From contig NZ_MLFN01000001.1 of NCBI RefSeq assembly GCF_002095315.1, forward strand, positions 1 through 64,000: a DNA stretch of 64,000 bases, in the 5' to 3' direction. Below, in pieces: positions 1 to 9,245 of the stretch (position 1 is the stretch's first letter; each line of letters opens with the position of its first letter). A program made the translations under genes and the position numbers. The notes beneath the pieces were generated by a model that did no database searches, was not told the DNA's origin, and was given only the letters and a program-made list of their open reading frames with translations. The stretch is from Pantoea conspicua (lineage in GTDB: Bacteria; Pseudomonadota; Gammaproteobacteria; Enterobacterales; Enterobacteriaceae).

Positions 1-53
1 GCCGAAAAGAGTCATACCGCAAGCCAAAAGTGCCGATTCTGCTGCTATCGACA

Positions 54-944
54 TTAAAGCCCATCGATCCATGCCGTCACAGCGTTGTTCACGTCCTCGC
101 TGCGGTCCTGCATAATCCAGTGCCCCGTCTGCGTCCAGTAATCTGTTTTTGACTTCGGGTTTGAAAACCATTGACGCATATTCTCAGCCTGAGTGGCATC
201 ACGACAAAGGTGATAAACAGGAACCGTTAAGCGACGACAAAAGTCTTCACTCGCTTTGCCCACTCCGACTTGTCCCGCGCCCAGAAACAGTGGGCCGAAT
301 GATTCCCGTACCACATGCAGCGGCACACCCTGAAGGCGTCTTGCATGCCAGCGTTTAAAAGCTGGCTGGGTATTTTTATCGTAAAAAAGCTCAAATAGCG
401 CCGGACCGGTTACATAAGGATCGCCTTTATGCAGATCATCAGTGGCTTTCTGAAAAACGGCCGCCTGTTCATTCGGGAATCCCATCGAACCGTCTACCGA
501 GACGACTGCACTTATTAAATCGGGCCTTTTTTCCGCAAGCCGCGCGGCAATCTGGCCGCCCATGGAGTGACCAATCAGAATAAATTTCTGGCCGGGATAG
601 CGTGACAGAATCAATGCCTCAATATCAGCAACATAGTCAGCCGGGGTATAATGCCCTGATGGCTTGACCTCCGATCGCCCATGCCCGCGTAAATCTACCG
701 CTACCGTACGGTATTTGCTTTCAAGCACGGGTAATTGCCAGCTCCAGTCATGTGAATCACACGTCCAGCCGTGTAATACCATTATATTTTCTCCTTTTCC
801 TTTTTCCGTATAGAAAAGTCGGGCCGTTGACGACACCTTTGGCGCATAGCCAGCGGGACTGGCTTTAACCGCCGCCGAAACAACGGTCGCGCTGGCAAAA
901 GCCAGCAGGTTACGTCTGGACAGAGAGAAGTTTTTTTCTTTCAT
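54..944 (-). CDS. Tat-exported alpha/beta hydrolase
   Basis: A 296-aa alpha/beta-hydrolase-fold enzyme. The N-terminus carries a twin-arginine signal (SRRNLLAF, residues 9-16) followed by a hydrophobic stretch, so export of the folded enzyme to the periplasm is expected. The oxyanion HGW motif is at about 58-60, the nucleophile elbow GHSMGG at 125-130 (Ser127), and a likely catalytic His in TGHW near 275. The fold resembles non-haem chloroperoxidase or arylesterase-type hydrolases, but the substrate cannot be read from sequence. It is transcribed divergently from the HxlR regulator at 1108, which probably controls it. Confidence 0.85.
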   Translation of the reverse strand: MKEKNFSLSRRNLLAFASATVVSAAVKASPAGYAPKVSSTARLFYTEKGKGENIMVLHGWTCDSHDWSWQLPVLESKYRTVAVDLRGHGRSEVKPSGHYTPADYVADIEALILSRYPGQKFILIGHSMGGQIAARLAEKRPDLISAVVSVDGSMGFPNEQAAVFQKATDDLHKGDPYVTGPALFELFYDKNTQPAFKRWHARRLQGVPLHVVRESFGPLFLGAGQVGVGKASEDFCRRLTVPVYHLCRDATQAENMRQWFSNPKSKTDYWTQTGHWIMQDRSEDVNNAVTAWIDGL

Positions 945-1107
945 GAGGGTTCCTTAGTGCACGCTAAACGTTGTCCCGCCGTTTTATTTAGCAGACGATG
1001 CGGTCGCAGGTGAGATATTTATCCCAACGTCAATCGCATGGTATATAACATTCAGCTAAGGTCAATTACGCACTTTGAAGCGAGTAGATATACTGAAGGA
1101 TACTTAA

Positions 1108-1542
1108 ATGACAAATACTGTTGATCCCGTTTTCTTTGCAGACTGCGCCGCCCGTGTATTTTTCGATCAGGTCGCAAACAAATGGAGCGTCATGATACTG
1201 ACTTTACTTAATGAAAATACACTACGCTTCAACCAGATGAAGCGCAGCATGGAAGGTATCACCCACAAAGCCCTTACCCAGGCCTTACGCAAAATGGAAC
1301 GTAACGGATTGATTAAGCGCACCGTTTTGGCCACTTCTCCGGTTGCCGTTGAATACACAATCACCGAACTCGGCCGCTCTTTGCAAAAACCCTTTAACGC
1401 CATGTATGACTGGGCGATTAATCATCTTGATGATATTGAAAAAGCGCAGGAAGCCTATGATGTCAGCCTCGCTGAGGTTGAGGAAAGGGACGCACGCAGA
1501 AGTAACGGGAGGCCTTACCTGAATTCCAGGAAAAATGAATAA
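1108..1542 (+). CDS. HxlR-family winged-helix transcriptional regulator
   Basis: A 144-aa DNA-binding protein of the HxlR type. It begins with the Cys-containing N-terminal segment (DCAARVFFDQVANKWSVMIL) that in this family senses aldehydes or redox state, followed by a winged helix (about 20-90: LRFNQMKRSM, ITHKALTQALRKMERNGLI). A GAAGGA ribosome site precedes the ATG. The tandem GATATACT-GAA-GGATACTT just upstream could be part of its operator. Divergent orientation to the Tat hydrolase suggests local regulation of that gene; this is inference. Confidence 0.88.
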   Translation: MTNTVDPVFFADCAARVFFDQVANKWSVMILTLLNENTLRFNQMKRSMEGITHKALTQALRKMERNGLIKRTVLATSPVAVEYTITELGRSLQKPFNAMYDWAINHLDDIEKAQEAYDVSLAEVEERDARRSNGRPYLNSRKNE

Positions 1543-2199
1543 AGGGCATCCTGCACGTTTTATTAATAAATAGGTAGTAAAGCGTTTTAATTAACGGTGG
1601 ATTGATCGGCTATTTACACTCACACATTTAATCTGGCTTGCTGTTGCTATTTTACTGGAAAATGAGATTAAAAGTTGTCGTATAGGATAGGATTTACATG
1701 GATAAATAGCAACTCTGCTTAGCCTGTTTAAAATTAATTCCTGTCACGACATGATTTATACGCGAACGGCAATATTGTTTCATCATAAATCCGCAGGTGA
1801 TATCAGGCCTGAACATTATTTTGCGCCGCCGATTTACCACACTTTATTGACGTGTTCGGCAAGGTTTAGCTGACTATTCAACCTCAACGTTTTGCGCATA
1901 GCCGAACGCAAGTCGGTCTCAGATAGCGCTGTGCTAAAAGCGATCCTTAACACCGGCTGCGCCATTTATCCTGTCGGAGCGAGAGTTTCAGGCCAATCCG
2001 GGCTTTCAGCCCCTGACGTCACTCTCCGCTGGCGACTGCATCATGTGAGCTGCGGTCGCCAGCGTGATATTACCTGTCCCGCTCTCCAGTCATCGCCCTT
2101 ACGCGGTGCCTTTCTGCATTCGGGGACAACGGTTGTCCGGCTCGCAGGTTACACTGCCCACCAGACAACCGGTTTACTCATTTATTGCTGGCATAATGG
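1543..2199. other. Non-coding stretch, no gene seen
   Basis: About 650 bp between the HxlR gene and the DUF4142 gene. It starts AT-rich and becomes GC-richer after 1890. One reading frame (1892-2218) is open on the plus strand, but it has no ribosome site, no recognisable domain and a low-complexity product, so I do not call it. Confidence 0.5.
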
Positions 2200-2769
2200 T
2201 TACATCGCCATCTGTTGAGCGGCCTTAAGATGCTGTTCAACCACAGGTGTGTGCGCGTCGGCCAGCGCCTTCACATCCGGGTCCTTGATTGTACTGGCAT
2301 CTTTCTGCAACTTCGACAGCACCATCTTGTGGTCCATGGTGCCGGCGTTTTCCATGTACATTTTGTCAAAAGCGTCACCGCTCTGTTTTTCCAGCTTAGC
2401 AGCCATGGCCGCGTGTTTGGCATCCGGCTCAGTTGGCAATGCTACGCCTTTTTGCTTAGCGACCGTCTGGACTTTGATCAGGGCATCGCCGTGGTCTCTG
2501 ACCATCTGCTGCGCAAAGGCTTTAACTTTGCTGCTTTGAGCCTTACTCAGTGCGACTTTGGCGGCGGCAATTTCATTAATATTGGCCTGCGCCATGTCCT
2601 TCACCGCTTTTTCATCACCTGCGCTGAGCTTAGCGCTTGATTCCCCCTGCAATGCAGCGCCATTCTGCGCGGCGCTGGACGTGGTCTGAGCTTGCACACC
2701 GACTGTACTGAACATTGCTGCTAATACCGATGCGGCTAACAGCCCTTTCATCATTTGACTCTTTTGCAT
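2200..2769 (-). CDS. DUF4142 periplasmic protein
   Basis: A 189-aa exported protein. A signal peptide covers about residues 1-27 (cleavage after VGVQA). The remainder is the helical, ferritin-like DUF4142 domain (about 52-186), with the typical Ala/Lys-rich helices: DMAQANINEIAAAKVAL, FAQQMVRDHGDAL and a C-terminal HTPVVEQHLKAAQ. The family is common in periplasms of proteobacteria and is often stress-induced; its chemistry is not established. It stands alone with a good ribosome site (AGGAGAA) upstream. Confidence 0.85.
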   Translation of the reverse strand: MQKSQMMKGLLAASVLAAMFSTVGVQAQTTSSAAQNGAALQGESSAKLSAGDEKAVKDMAQANINEIAAAKVALSKAQSSKVKAFAQQMVRDHGDALIKVQTVAKQKGVALPTEPDAKHAAMAAKLEKQSGDAFDKMYMENAGTMDHKMVLSKLQKDASTIKDPDVKALADAHTPVVEQHLKAAQQMAM

Positions 2770-3195
2770 TTTGTTCTCCTGATAGCCAGAGTTAAGGACG
2801 GAATTAAGTCATTAACCGTGAACAGCCTCGAATATAAATAGCACCTTCATCGATCAGTATAGTGGATCAACGATTCCTGACAGTCGGTGGCGCTATTTCC
2901 CCCGCTGCGGGAAGGCAGGAAATGTGAATACAGTGCAATGATAAACGGAGCGCGAAATTAACGACGAGGGTCGGAATGGCGGCTTGACGCTCACCCATAC
3001 GCGCCTCTCATCGGATGAATGCGTCTTACCGTTACGGTAAAAAAATAATAAATCTGAAAGCAAATATTAATGGCCGGTCAGGAGATCAGCCTTAATCCGG
3101 GCAGATTTTAAATGCCGGTTACCGTCCGCCGGGTGTTTGAAACAGAGGTGGCTAAATCCGTACTGCGTTAATTATGGCGAAGGAGAATAGCAGAA
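2770..3195. other. Intergenic region, no gene seen
   Basis: About 425 bp between the DUF4142 gene and the convergent end of the LysR gene. It must hold the DUF4142 promoter. I see no open frame with a ribosome site and no clear repeat. Confidence 0.45.
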
Positions 3196-4110
3196 CTACA
3201 GCGTAGTCCTGTTCCCCGCATTATCCTGCTCAAAAATCTTATGCTTCACCAGTCGATCGCGAAGCCAGATTTGTGCTTTTCCGGCTTTGGCCTGTTTTGA
3301 CCACAGCAGATCCACCGCGACAATCCAGTCTGTGTGCGGATATTCCTGCTGCCGTAATTCAACCAGCTTGCCGTCTTGCAGTTCACGATTAACAAATTCG
3401 CGGGGTAACGAAGCCCATCCCAGACCAGCAAGTGCCGCATCGAGCATGGCACTGTAGCTCTCCACTCGCCACAGCATTGGGCTGCCTAAATATTCTGTCG
3501 TCGCGATCTTTTTATCCTGTGAGCCAAAAGTAATGTGTCGCCAGTTGTGGAGATCGGCAAAGGAGACCGGGATTTGTTGAGCAAGAGGATGATCAACATT
3601 GACGACATGGACCATCACCACCTTACCTAGTTGGGTGAACTGAATGGTCTCACTCTCAACAGAATGAGAAAGGGTAATACCCAGATCCACCTCACCGCTT
3701 TTCACCATGGCTGCCACGTCGCCACGAAACGGTTCCTTAATATGGATATCGACCTCAGGAAAGGTCATAGAGAATTCATATAGCACCGGCGCAATAGTGA
3801 TGTAGGGAAGCTCGATGGCCAGGCTGACGTGGCTCTCAATCTGCTGGTTAAACGCGGTTACGCGTTGATCAAAAGCATGACATCTTTCCAGTATCGTTTT
3901 GACATATTCCCGCAGCACTTCCCCTTCTGGCGTAAGCCTTACCTGCCTTGGCGTTCGCTCAAAAAGAGCAACGTTGAGTTCAATTTCCAGATTACTCATC
4001 GCCATGTTCACGGAAGACTGGGATTTCTTCAAATCACGCGCAGCAGCAGAGAAGGACCCCGATTTGGCAACCTGTTCAAACGTCATAAGTTGTTCCAATG
4101 AATATTTCAA
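3196..4110 (-). CDS. LysR-family transcriptional regulator (nucleobase cluster)
   Basis: A 304-aa LysR regulator. The N-terminal helix-turn-helix occupies residues 1-60 (LMTFEQVAKSGSFSAAARDL, SQSSVNMAMSNLE), followed by a periplasmic-binding-protein-like effector domain from about 90. It faces away from an NCS2 permease and a deaminase and most likely switches them on in response to the transported base. The TTG-free ATG start keeps the canonical N-terminus. The effector is unknown. Confidence 0.88.
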   Translation of the reverse strand: MKYSLEQLMTFEQVAKSGSFSAAARDLKKSQSSVNMAMSNLEIELNVALFERTPRQVRLTPEGEVLREYVKTILERCHAFDQRVTAFNQQIESHVSLAIELPYITIAPVLYEFSMTFPEVDIHIKEPFRGDVAAMVKSGEVDLGITLSHSVESETIQFTQLGKVVMVHVVNVDHPLAQQIPVSFADLHNWRHITFGSQDKKIATTEYLGSPMLWRVESYSAMLDAALAGLGWASLPREFVNRELQDGKLVELRQQEYPHTDWIVAVDLLWSKQAKAGKAQIWLRDRLVKHKIFEQDNAGNRTTL

Positions 4111-4144
4111 ATTACCTCTCAGCTTTCAATTTTTCTGAAAACAG

Positions 4145-4182
4145 CTCACTCACTTTTATCATTTTTTTACATATAGAGTGAG
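4145..4182. promoter_or_regulatory. Candidate LysR operator between regulator and permease
   Basis: The arms CTCACTC (4145) and GAGTGAG (4176) are perfect inverted repeats separated by an AT-rich spacer in the divergent intergenic region. The spacing is wide for a single LysR box, so it could be two half-sites. Low certainty. Confidence 0.3.
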
Positions 4183-4213
4183 TTCTCTTTTTAAAATTAT
4201 GACGGGGATGCTT

Positions 4214-5527
4214 ATGGAAACGTTGATTGCAGCAAAGACACCTCAAAGCTCGCTGAGTCCCGGGCGCATAGCGTCGCTGGGCTTCCAGCATGTACTGGTT
4301 ATGTACGCAGGTACGGTCACGGTACCTTTAATCCTTGCGTCAGTAATGGGCTTAAACGGCGCTCAGACGGTTACGCTGGTTAACGCCTGCCTGCTGACAT
4401 CCGGACTTGCTACCCTGCTTCAGTCTGTCGGTATTAGTCGCTTTGGCGGAAGATTGCCGTTAATCCAGGGATGCTCTTTCATCGTGCTGGCACCGATGGC
4501 GATGATCGGCCAGCAGTATGGGATTACGACGGTTTTTGGTTCGGCTATCGCGTGTGGGTTGTTTACTGTGCTTATCGCCCCGCTGTTTAGCCGCCTGGTC
4601 CGCTTTTTCCCGCCCATTGTGATTGGCTGTGTGATTACCATCATTGGCATTACTTTGATGCCTGCAGCGGCAATCTGGATTGGCGGCGGAAATCCTGACG
4701 CCCCTGACTTTGCCAGTCCCTCTCATTTATTACTTGGTCTGGCTACTCTGGTGATCACGCTGATCTTCTACTGCAAGACGCGCGGCATCATCAGAAATTT
4801 CGCTATCCTGGCGGGTATGGGGGCGGGCACCCTGATCGCTTTTACCGCAGGATTAACCGATTTCTCCGTCGTCAGTCATGCTGCATGGATCGGTATCAGT
4901 ATGCCCTTCTCTTTTGGCCTGCCAGTGTTTTCACCCGTTCCTGTTTTTATATCCTGTCTGGCGATGATCATCGTCATGACAGAAACAACCGGTAATGTTT
5001 TGCTGATAGATAAGCTGATAGGTCGTCCGACAACCCCACAACGCCTTTCCGATACGATTCGTGCAGACGGTCTTTCAACGATGGTCGGCGGTTGTCTCAA
5101 CAGTTTTCCCTACAATGCCTTTTCTCAAAATGCCGGGCTGATCATGCTCACGCGCATTACCAGTCGATCAGTCCTGGCTGCTGCAGGTGTGATACTGGTG
5201 TTGCTTGGCCTGTTCCCTAAACTGGGTGCGATTGTGTCAGCTATTCCTCGTCCCGTACTGGGCGGTGTGGGCATTCTGATGTTTGGCATGACGCTGGCGG
5301 CTGGCATCCAGCAACTCAAAGAGGTCAGTTTTGAAAATGATAATAATATGCTGATTGTTGCCGTATCGATAGGCGTCGGTGTTATCCCAATGGCTTTCCC
5401 TGCTTTGTTTAATTCGCTTCCGTCATCGTTAAGATTAATTTTTGACAGCGGTATTTTTATGGGCGGGTTCACCGCTGTTTTACTTAATGCCTTACTGAAC
5501 GCCCGAAAAGGAGAAAAATATGAATAA
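4214..5527 (+). CDS. NCS2-family nucleobase permease
   Basis: A 437-aa, strongly hydrophobic transporter with the layout of the NCS2 (UraA/XanQ, nucleobase-ascorbate) family. The family signature reads QNAGLIMLTR, preceded by NSFPYNAFS; the TM8 region (CLAMIIVMTETTGNVL) includes the conserved acidic residue. It should couple proton entry to uptake of a purine or pyrimidine. I place the start at 4214, where GGGG precedes ATG by six bases; ATGs at 4199 and 4208 have no good ribosome site. Its last eight bases overlap the deaminase gene, indicating translational coupling. Confidence 0.85.
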   Translation: METLIAAKTPQSSLSPGRIASLGFQHVLVMYAGTVTVPLILASVMGLNGAQTVTLVNACLLTSGLATLLQSVGISRFGGRLPLIQGCSFIVLAPMAMIGQQYGITTVFGSAIACGLFTVLIAPLFSRLVRFFPPIVIGCVITIIGITLMPAAAIWIGGGNPDAPDFASPSHLLLGLATLVITLIFYCKTRGIIRNFAILAGMGAGTLIAFTAGLTDFSVVSHAAWIGISMPFSFGLPVFSPVPVFISCLAMIIVMTETTGNVLLIDKLIGRPTTPQRLSDTIRADGLSTMVGGCLNSFPYNAFSQNAGLIMLTRITSRSVLAAAGVILVLLGLFPKLGAIVSAIPRPVLGGVGILMFGMTLAAGIQQLKEVSFENDNNMLIVAVSIGVGVIPMAFPALFNSLPSSLRLIFDSGIFMGGFTAVLLNALLNARKGEKYE

Positions 5528-5996
5528 CACAACGGATATTAAATTCCTGAAAATGTCGAATGAGGTCGGGAAACGCGCTATCGCTTTAGGTAATCATCCT
5601 TTCGGTGCGGTGCTGGTGGCCCCTGATAAGGAGACGGTGCTGTTGACCCAATGTAATATCGATAGCGTTAATCATGCTGAATCGACACTGGCGCGAATAG
5701 CGGCAAGCAATTTTTCTGCTGAATATCTCTGGAATTGTACGCTTTACACCGCGGTAGAGCCATGTTGTATGTGCGCCGGGACGATTTACTGGGCCAATAT
5801 TGGCCGGGTCGTTTACGGAATGAGCGAAGCGCGTCTGCTTGAGTGTACCGGTAACCACAATGAAAACCCGACCATGCATATCCCTGCGTCATATGTTTTT
5901 GAACATGGGCAGAAAAACATTGTACTGACAGGCCCGGTAGAGGAAGTTGAAGAAGAGACGCTTAAGTTGCAGAAGGATTTTTGGGCAACCCGATGA
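5520..5996 (+). CDS. Nucleoside/nucleobase deaminase (CMP/dCMP-deaminase fold)
   Basis: A 158-aa zinc deaminase. The zinc site is complete: HAE (52-54, with Glu54 as proton shuttle) and PCCMC (81-85, Cys82 and Cys85 as ligands). The region after it, AGTIYWANIGRVVYG, resembles small bacterial guanine deaminases and TadA-like nucleobase deaminases. Coupled to the upstream permease by an eight-base overlap, it probably deaminates the base brought in by that permease (guanine, isocytosine or cytosine derivative). The exact substrate is inference. Confidence 0.85.
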   Translation: MNNTTDIKFLKMSNEVGKRAIALGNHPFGAVLVAPDKETVLLTQCNIDSVNHAESTLARIAASNFSAEYLWNCTLYTAVEPCCMCAGTIYWANIGRVVYGMSEARLLECTGNHNENPTMHIPASYVFEHGQKNIVLTGPVEEVEEETLKLQKDFWATR

Positions 5997-6031
5997 GGCG
6001 ATAACATTTCAGCGTATCAGGCTGCATGTTT

Positions 6032-6072
6032 AGTCCGGAAATAAAAATCTTTCCGTTTCCGGACTTATTTTT
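6032..6072 (+). terminator. Intrinsic terminator of permease-deaminase operon
   Basis: A perfect 10-bp stem, AGTCCGGAAA (6032) pairing with TTTCCGGACT (6056), followed by TATTTTT. Confidence 0.8.
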
Positions 6073-6230
6073 CAGCAATAAGCCCGGAAAAATTAAAATA
6101 TCAGGCAACCCCTAAAGCGCGCTCCCTGTTCAGCCAGCCACCGCGCCGGTTACTAAACTCGCTGCGCCGAAAGCCAGCCTCGCCAATCCGTTGGACTGGA
6201 ATCACAAAAGATCAACCTGATGAAAGGAAA

Positions 6231-6548
6231 TTATAAAAGTTGCTGCAGCGATTGTGTCACCGCAGCAGTGACTTCATGAATACGCTGCTCGGCTCGACGA
6301 TAATAGGTCCATTTACCCACTTTGCTGGCTTCCACCAGACCTGCGTTTTGCAGCGCTTTAAGGCATAACGACGTGGCGGGCTGTGATAAGCCCGCCTTGT
6401 CCTGGATGAGACTGGCACAGACGCCATACTGATCGAAGGGATAGAGCTGAGAATAACCCGCAAACGCTTCGTCAGGATTTTTCAGCCATTTAAGTACTGC
6501 CACCCGTGTCGGGTTGGAGAGTAATTTCAGGGCATTTTCGGGTGACAT
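6231..6548 (-). CDS. ArsR-type winged-helix repressor
   Basis: A 105-aa winged-helix regulator: LKLLSNPTRVAVLKWL at the N-terminus, then the recognition helix region AGLSQPATSLCLKALQNAGLV and the wing KVGKWTYYR. I place the start at the ATG preceded by GCGAGGCGG, 17 bases after the stop of the reductase gene; an upstream ATG at 6614 would overlap the reductase and lacks a ribosome site. It forms an operon with the reductase and probably represses it through the palindrome at 7725. It has no metal-binding Cys cluster like classical ArsR; its single cysteines may sense electrophiles. Confidence 0.82.
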   Translation of the reverse strand: MSPENALKLLSNPTRVAVLKWLKNPDEAFAGYSQLYPFDQYGVCASLIQDKAGLSQPATSLCLKALQNAGLVEASKVGKWTYYRRAEQRIHEVTAAVTQSLQQLL

Positions 6549-6564
6549 GCCGCCTCGCAAAACA

Positions 6565-7683
6565 TCAGGATGGATAGACCGGATAGTCAGTATATCCTTT
6601 CTCACTGCCACCATACAGGGAGGCGTGATCCACGCTGTTAAGCGGATGACCCGCTTTCAATCGCGCAGGCAGATCAGGATTGGCGATAAAGGTACGGCCA
6701 AAACCAAACAGGTCGCCCCAGCCTTTTTCCAGCATCCGCTGCGCTTTTTCCTGCGTATAGCGGCCAGAGTACATAATCGGCGAGCGGAAAGTTTTGCGCA
6801 GCGCGATGCGGAAATCTTCAGGCAGATCCGGACTGTTATCCCAGTCGGCTTCGGCAATGGAAAGATAGCCGACTTCCAGCTCATTCAGTAGCTGCGCGGC
6901 GCGCAGGTATGTCGCATGAGGGTCACTTTCTACCAGCCCAAGGTAGACGCGCTCTTCATCGGTGCTTGAAAACAGCGGAGCAAACCTGACACCTACCCGG
7001 TGACTACCAAATACCGCACTGACCGCCCCGGTGACTTCGCGCAGGAAACGCAGCCGATTTTCAAGTGAACCGCCATATTCATCTGTACGGAAGTTAGTGT
7101 GTTCGGAAATAAACTGGTTAATCAGATAGCCATTGGCTGAATGCAGTTCGACGCCATCAAAACCCGCCTCCCTGGCGTTTTCTGCGGCGCGCCGATAAAG
7201 CGCCACCAGCTCTTTGACTTCAGCAGTGGTCAGTTCACGCGGCGCACTGGGCGCGGTTAACCTGCCGGCACCGGGTCCGGTTTCGATAAAAACTCTGACG
7301 TTATCTGCGGCAACGGCTGTAGGGGCGACCGGCGCCTGCTTGCCTGGCTGCAGTTCATTATGCGATACCCGGCCGACGTGCCAGAGTTGACAAAAAATCG
7401 TGCCGCCCTGCTGGTGCACTGCCTCAGTCACTTTTTTCCAGCCGGCGATCTGTGCTTCGCTGTGGATACCTGGCGTCCAGGCATATCCCTGACCACGGGG
7501 TTCAATCTGTGTGCCTTCGGTAATCATAAAACCCGCACCGGCACGCTGGCGGTAGTATTCCACCATCATCTCACCAGGAATATTGCCGGGCTGCTCACTG
7601 CGGCAACGTGTCAGCGGCGGCAGTGCAATGCGGTTACGGAGATGAAGGTCACCCAGCGTCAGGGGAGCGAATAAAGAGGGCAT
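6565..7683 (-). CDS. Old-yellow-enzyme alkene reductase (NemA-like)
   Basis: A 372-aa FMN-dependent ene-reductase. It reduces activated C=C bonds or nitro groups of electrophiles (enones, maleimides, nitrate esters) with NAD(P)H in the cytoplasm. Family marks include the N-terminal LFAPLTLGDLHLRNRI, HSANGY (181-186, with His181, Asn184 and Tyr186 as substrate-binding and proton-donor residues), the loop NFRTDEYGGSLENR and the C-terminal FGRTFIANPDL. I use the ATG at 7683, nine bases after AAGGA; the longer open frame to 7731 would run into the operator. Its repressor gene lies directly downstream, recalling nemRA logic but with a different regulator family. Confidence 0.9.
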   Translation of the reverse strand: MPSLFAPLTLGDLHLRNRIALPPLTRCRSEQPGNIPGEMMVEYYRQRAGAGFMITEGTQIEPRGQGYAWTPGIHSEAQIAGWKKVTEAVHQQGGTIFCQLWHVGRVSHNELQPGKQAPVAPTAVAADNVRVFIETGPGAGRLTAPSAPRELTTAEVKELVALYRRAAENAREAGFDGVELHSANGYLINQFISEHTNFRTDEYGGSLENRLRFLREVTGAVSAVFGSHRVGVRFAPLFSSTDEERVYLGLVESDPHATYLRAAQLLNELEVGYLSIAEADWDNSPDLPEDFRIALRKTFRSPIMYSGRYTQEKAQRMLEKGWGDLFGFGRTFIANPDLPARLKAGHPLNSVDHASLYGGSEKGYTDYPVYPS

Positions 7684-7724
7684 AACAAAAAATCCTTTAG
7701 TGTCGAAAGTGGCGACATTATATT

Positions 7725-7750
7725 TACACATTTAAATTTGTAAATGTGTA
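7725..7750. promoter_or_regulatory. Palindromic operator of reductase operon
   Basis: A perfect 10-bp inverted repeat: TACACATTTA (7725-7734) and TAAATGTGTA (7741-7750), six-base spacer. It sits about 42 bases upstream of the reductase start, as expected for an ArsR-type operator overlapping the promoter. Confidence 0.65.
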
Positions 7751-7881
7751 GTTCGTGCTTTTTGCCCTGCTGGAGGTGACAAGGGGTTGCAGCCTGACGG
7801 TGCGCTTAGTCTGTATGCGTCATGCCAGGAGATGTTATTTAAGGCCGTCAGCCGCGCTACGCGGGTTAAGTCAACGCTCTC

Positions 7882-8147
7882 TCAGCCTTGCAGGTTTTTT
7901 GCGAAACACACCGCCTCGTCCCGGCCGCTGTAAGGTCCGTAATTCTCAATGACTGAGTAGCCATTTTTACTATAAAACTCAACCGCCCGACGATTGACCC
8001 GCCGGGTTTCAAGCCACAGCGCGTGATAACCCATACTCTTCGCCGAGCTTTCTAAAAAAGTAAGTAACGCATTGCCAATGCCAGCAGAACTTCGATCTGA
8101 ATACATTCTCTTAAGTTCAGCTATATCATTCGCGAGTGGACGGATAC
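7882..8147 (-). pseudogene. GNAT acetyltransferase, 3' fragment
   Basis: The C-terminal part of a GNAT N-acetyltransferase. Readable frame from the junction: [15 protein letters not shown], then acetyl-CoA-binding loop SSAGIGNALL and the end of the domain (MGYHALWLET, AVEFYSKNGY). The 5' half of the gene (about 60 codons) is missing, and the sequence upstream changes abruptly into the glutamate dehydrogenase gene. No usable start remains except an internal ATG at 8106, so a functional enzyme is unlikely. Confidence 0.8.
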
Positions 8148-9125
8148 GGTCGGTCCATTAGCACCCTCAAGAATCAACTGGCAGGTAAGTTCTTCTGCTC
8201 GCGCAGCCGTAATCTGCCCTTCTAACGCCGCCGGAATAATAATTTCGTAGCTGAGCTTCCAGAATGCCGCCTCTTCTGCCTCTCCGGCACCGTTAAAACC
8301 GCGGATCTCACCGTGCTGCTGCTGCCACGCAATCAGCGCATCCACATCGATACCGCCTTCATTGACGAGTGTGGCGGAGTGGTCCTGTACGGCGATGACT
8401 TTCGCCCCTTTTTGGGCAAATAATTGTGCCGCAACGCTCCCTACGTTACCGAAACCCTGAACACCAATACGCGCATTGTGGATGGCCATTCCCAGTCGTT
8501 CAGCTGCCCTTAGCCCGGTAACATAGACGCCTCTTCCGGTTGCCTTGACGCGACCCAGCGATCCACCGAGATGAACCGGTTTGCCGGTGACCACGCCAGT
8601 GGTGGTCGCACCAACGTTCATCGAATAGGTGTCCATCATCCATGCCATGACCTGTGCATTGGTGCCGACATCGGGTGCCGGGATGTCCTGCTGAGGACCG
8701 ATTATCAGCCCGATTTCACTGGTATAACGTCGCGTCAGCCGCTCAAGCTCTTTGCTGGTCAGTGACGCTGGATTGACCCTGATTCCGCCTTTCGCGCCTA
8801 ATGGCAGGTTCAGCGCCGCACATTTCACGGTCATCCATGCTGACAGTGCCATGACCTCTTCAAGCGTGACATCCGGATGATATCTGACGCCGCCCTTGCC
8901 CGGTCCGCGGGACAGGTTGTGCTGCACCCGGTAGCCTTCAAAATGTCTGATGCTTCCATCGTCCATTTCAAGTGGAATATCCACAATTAATGCCCGCTTA
9001 GGCCGCATCAATGTGTTAGCCCAGTATTCCAGCTCGCCTAAATGAGGCAGTACCCTTTCCACCTGAGTAATAAAAATATTCCATGCAGAATCTTTATTCT
9101 CACTTAAAAATGACAGCGTTTTCAT
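8121..9125 (-). pseudogene. Glutamate dehydrogenase, 3'-truncated
   Basis: A Glu/Leu/Phe/Val dehydrogenase (NAD(P)-linked oxidative deamination of glutamate), 334 aa against about 420 in the family. The substrate domain is complete ([11 protein letters not shown] at 74-84; catalytic lysine in PLGAKGG, about 112) and the Rossmann motif GFGNVG is at 224-229. The match stops at LEGANGPT (residue 326); the next eight residues are out-of-frame GNAT sequence. The lost C-terminal 90 residues contribute to hinge and active-site closure, so the product is probably inactive. It lies downstream of gabT, separated by a terminator. Confidence 0.82.
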
Positions 9126-9163
9126 GCAACCTCCTGAATAAGACTATGTAAGTTTTAGGGCAC

Positions 9164-9193
9164 AAAAAACCGACGATAAAGACCTATCGTCGG
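9164..9193 (-). terminator. Intrinsic terminator after gabT
   Basis: Nine-bp stem (arms 9170-9178 and 9185-9193, CCGACGATA/TATCGTCGG), loop of six, followed on the minus strand by six T residues. It lies between gabT and the truncated dehydrogenase, so the latter would have needed read-through or its own promoter. Confidence 0.8.
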
Positions 9194-9245
9194 CGCTCCT
9201 GAGAGCTAAGTACTACGGCGAGGGTGACGCCAGTGCTTCAGTGAA

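Noticed and set aside
1892-2218. 108-aa open frame
   Set aside because: No ribosome site, no domain; overlaps the DUF4142 3' end.
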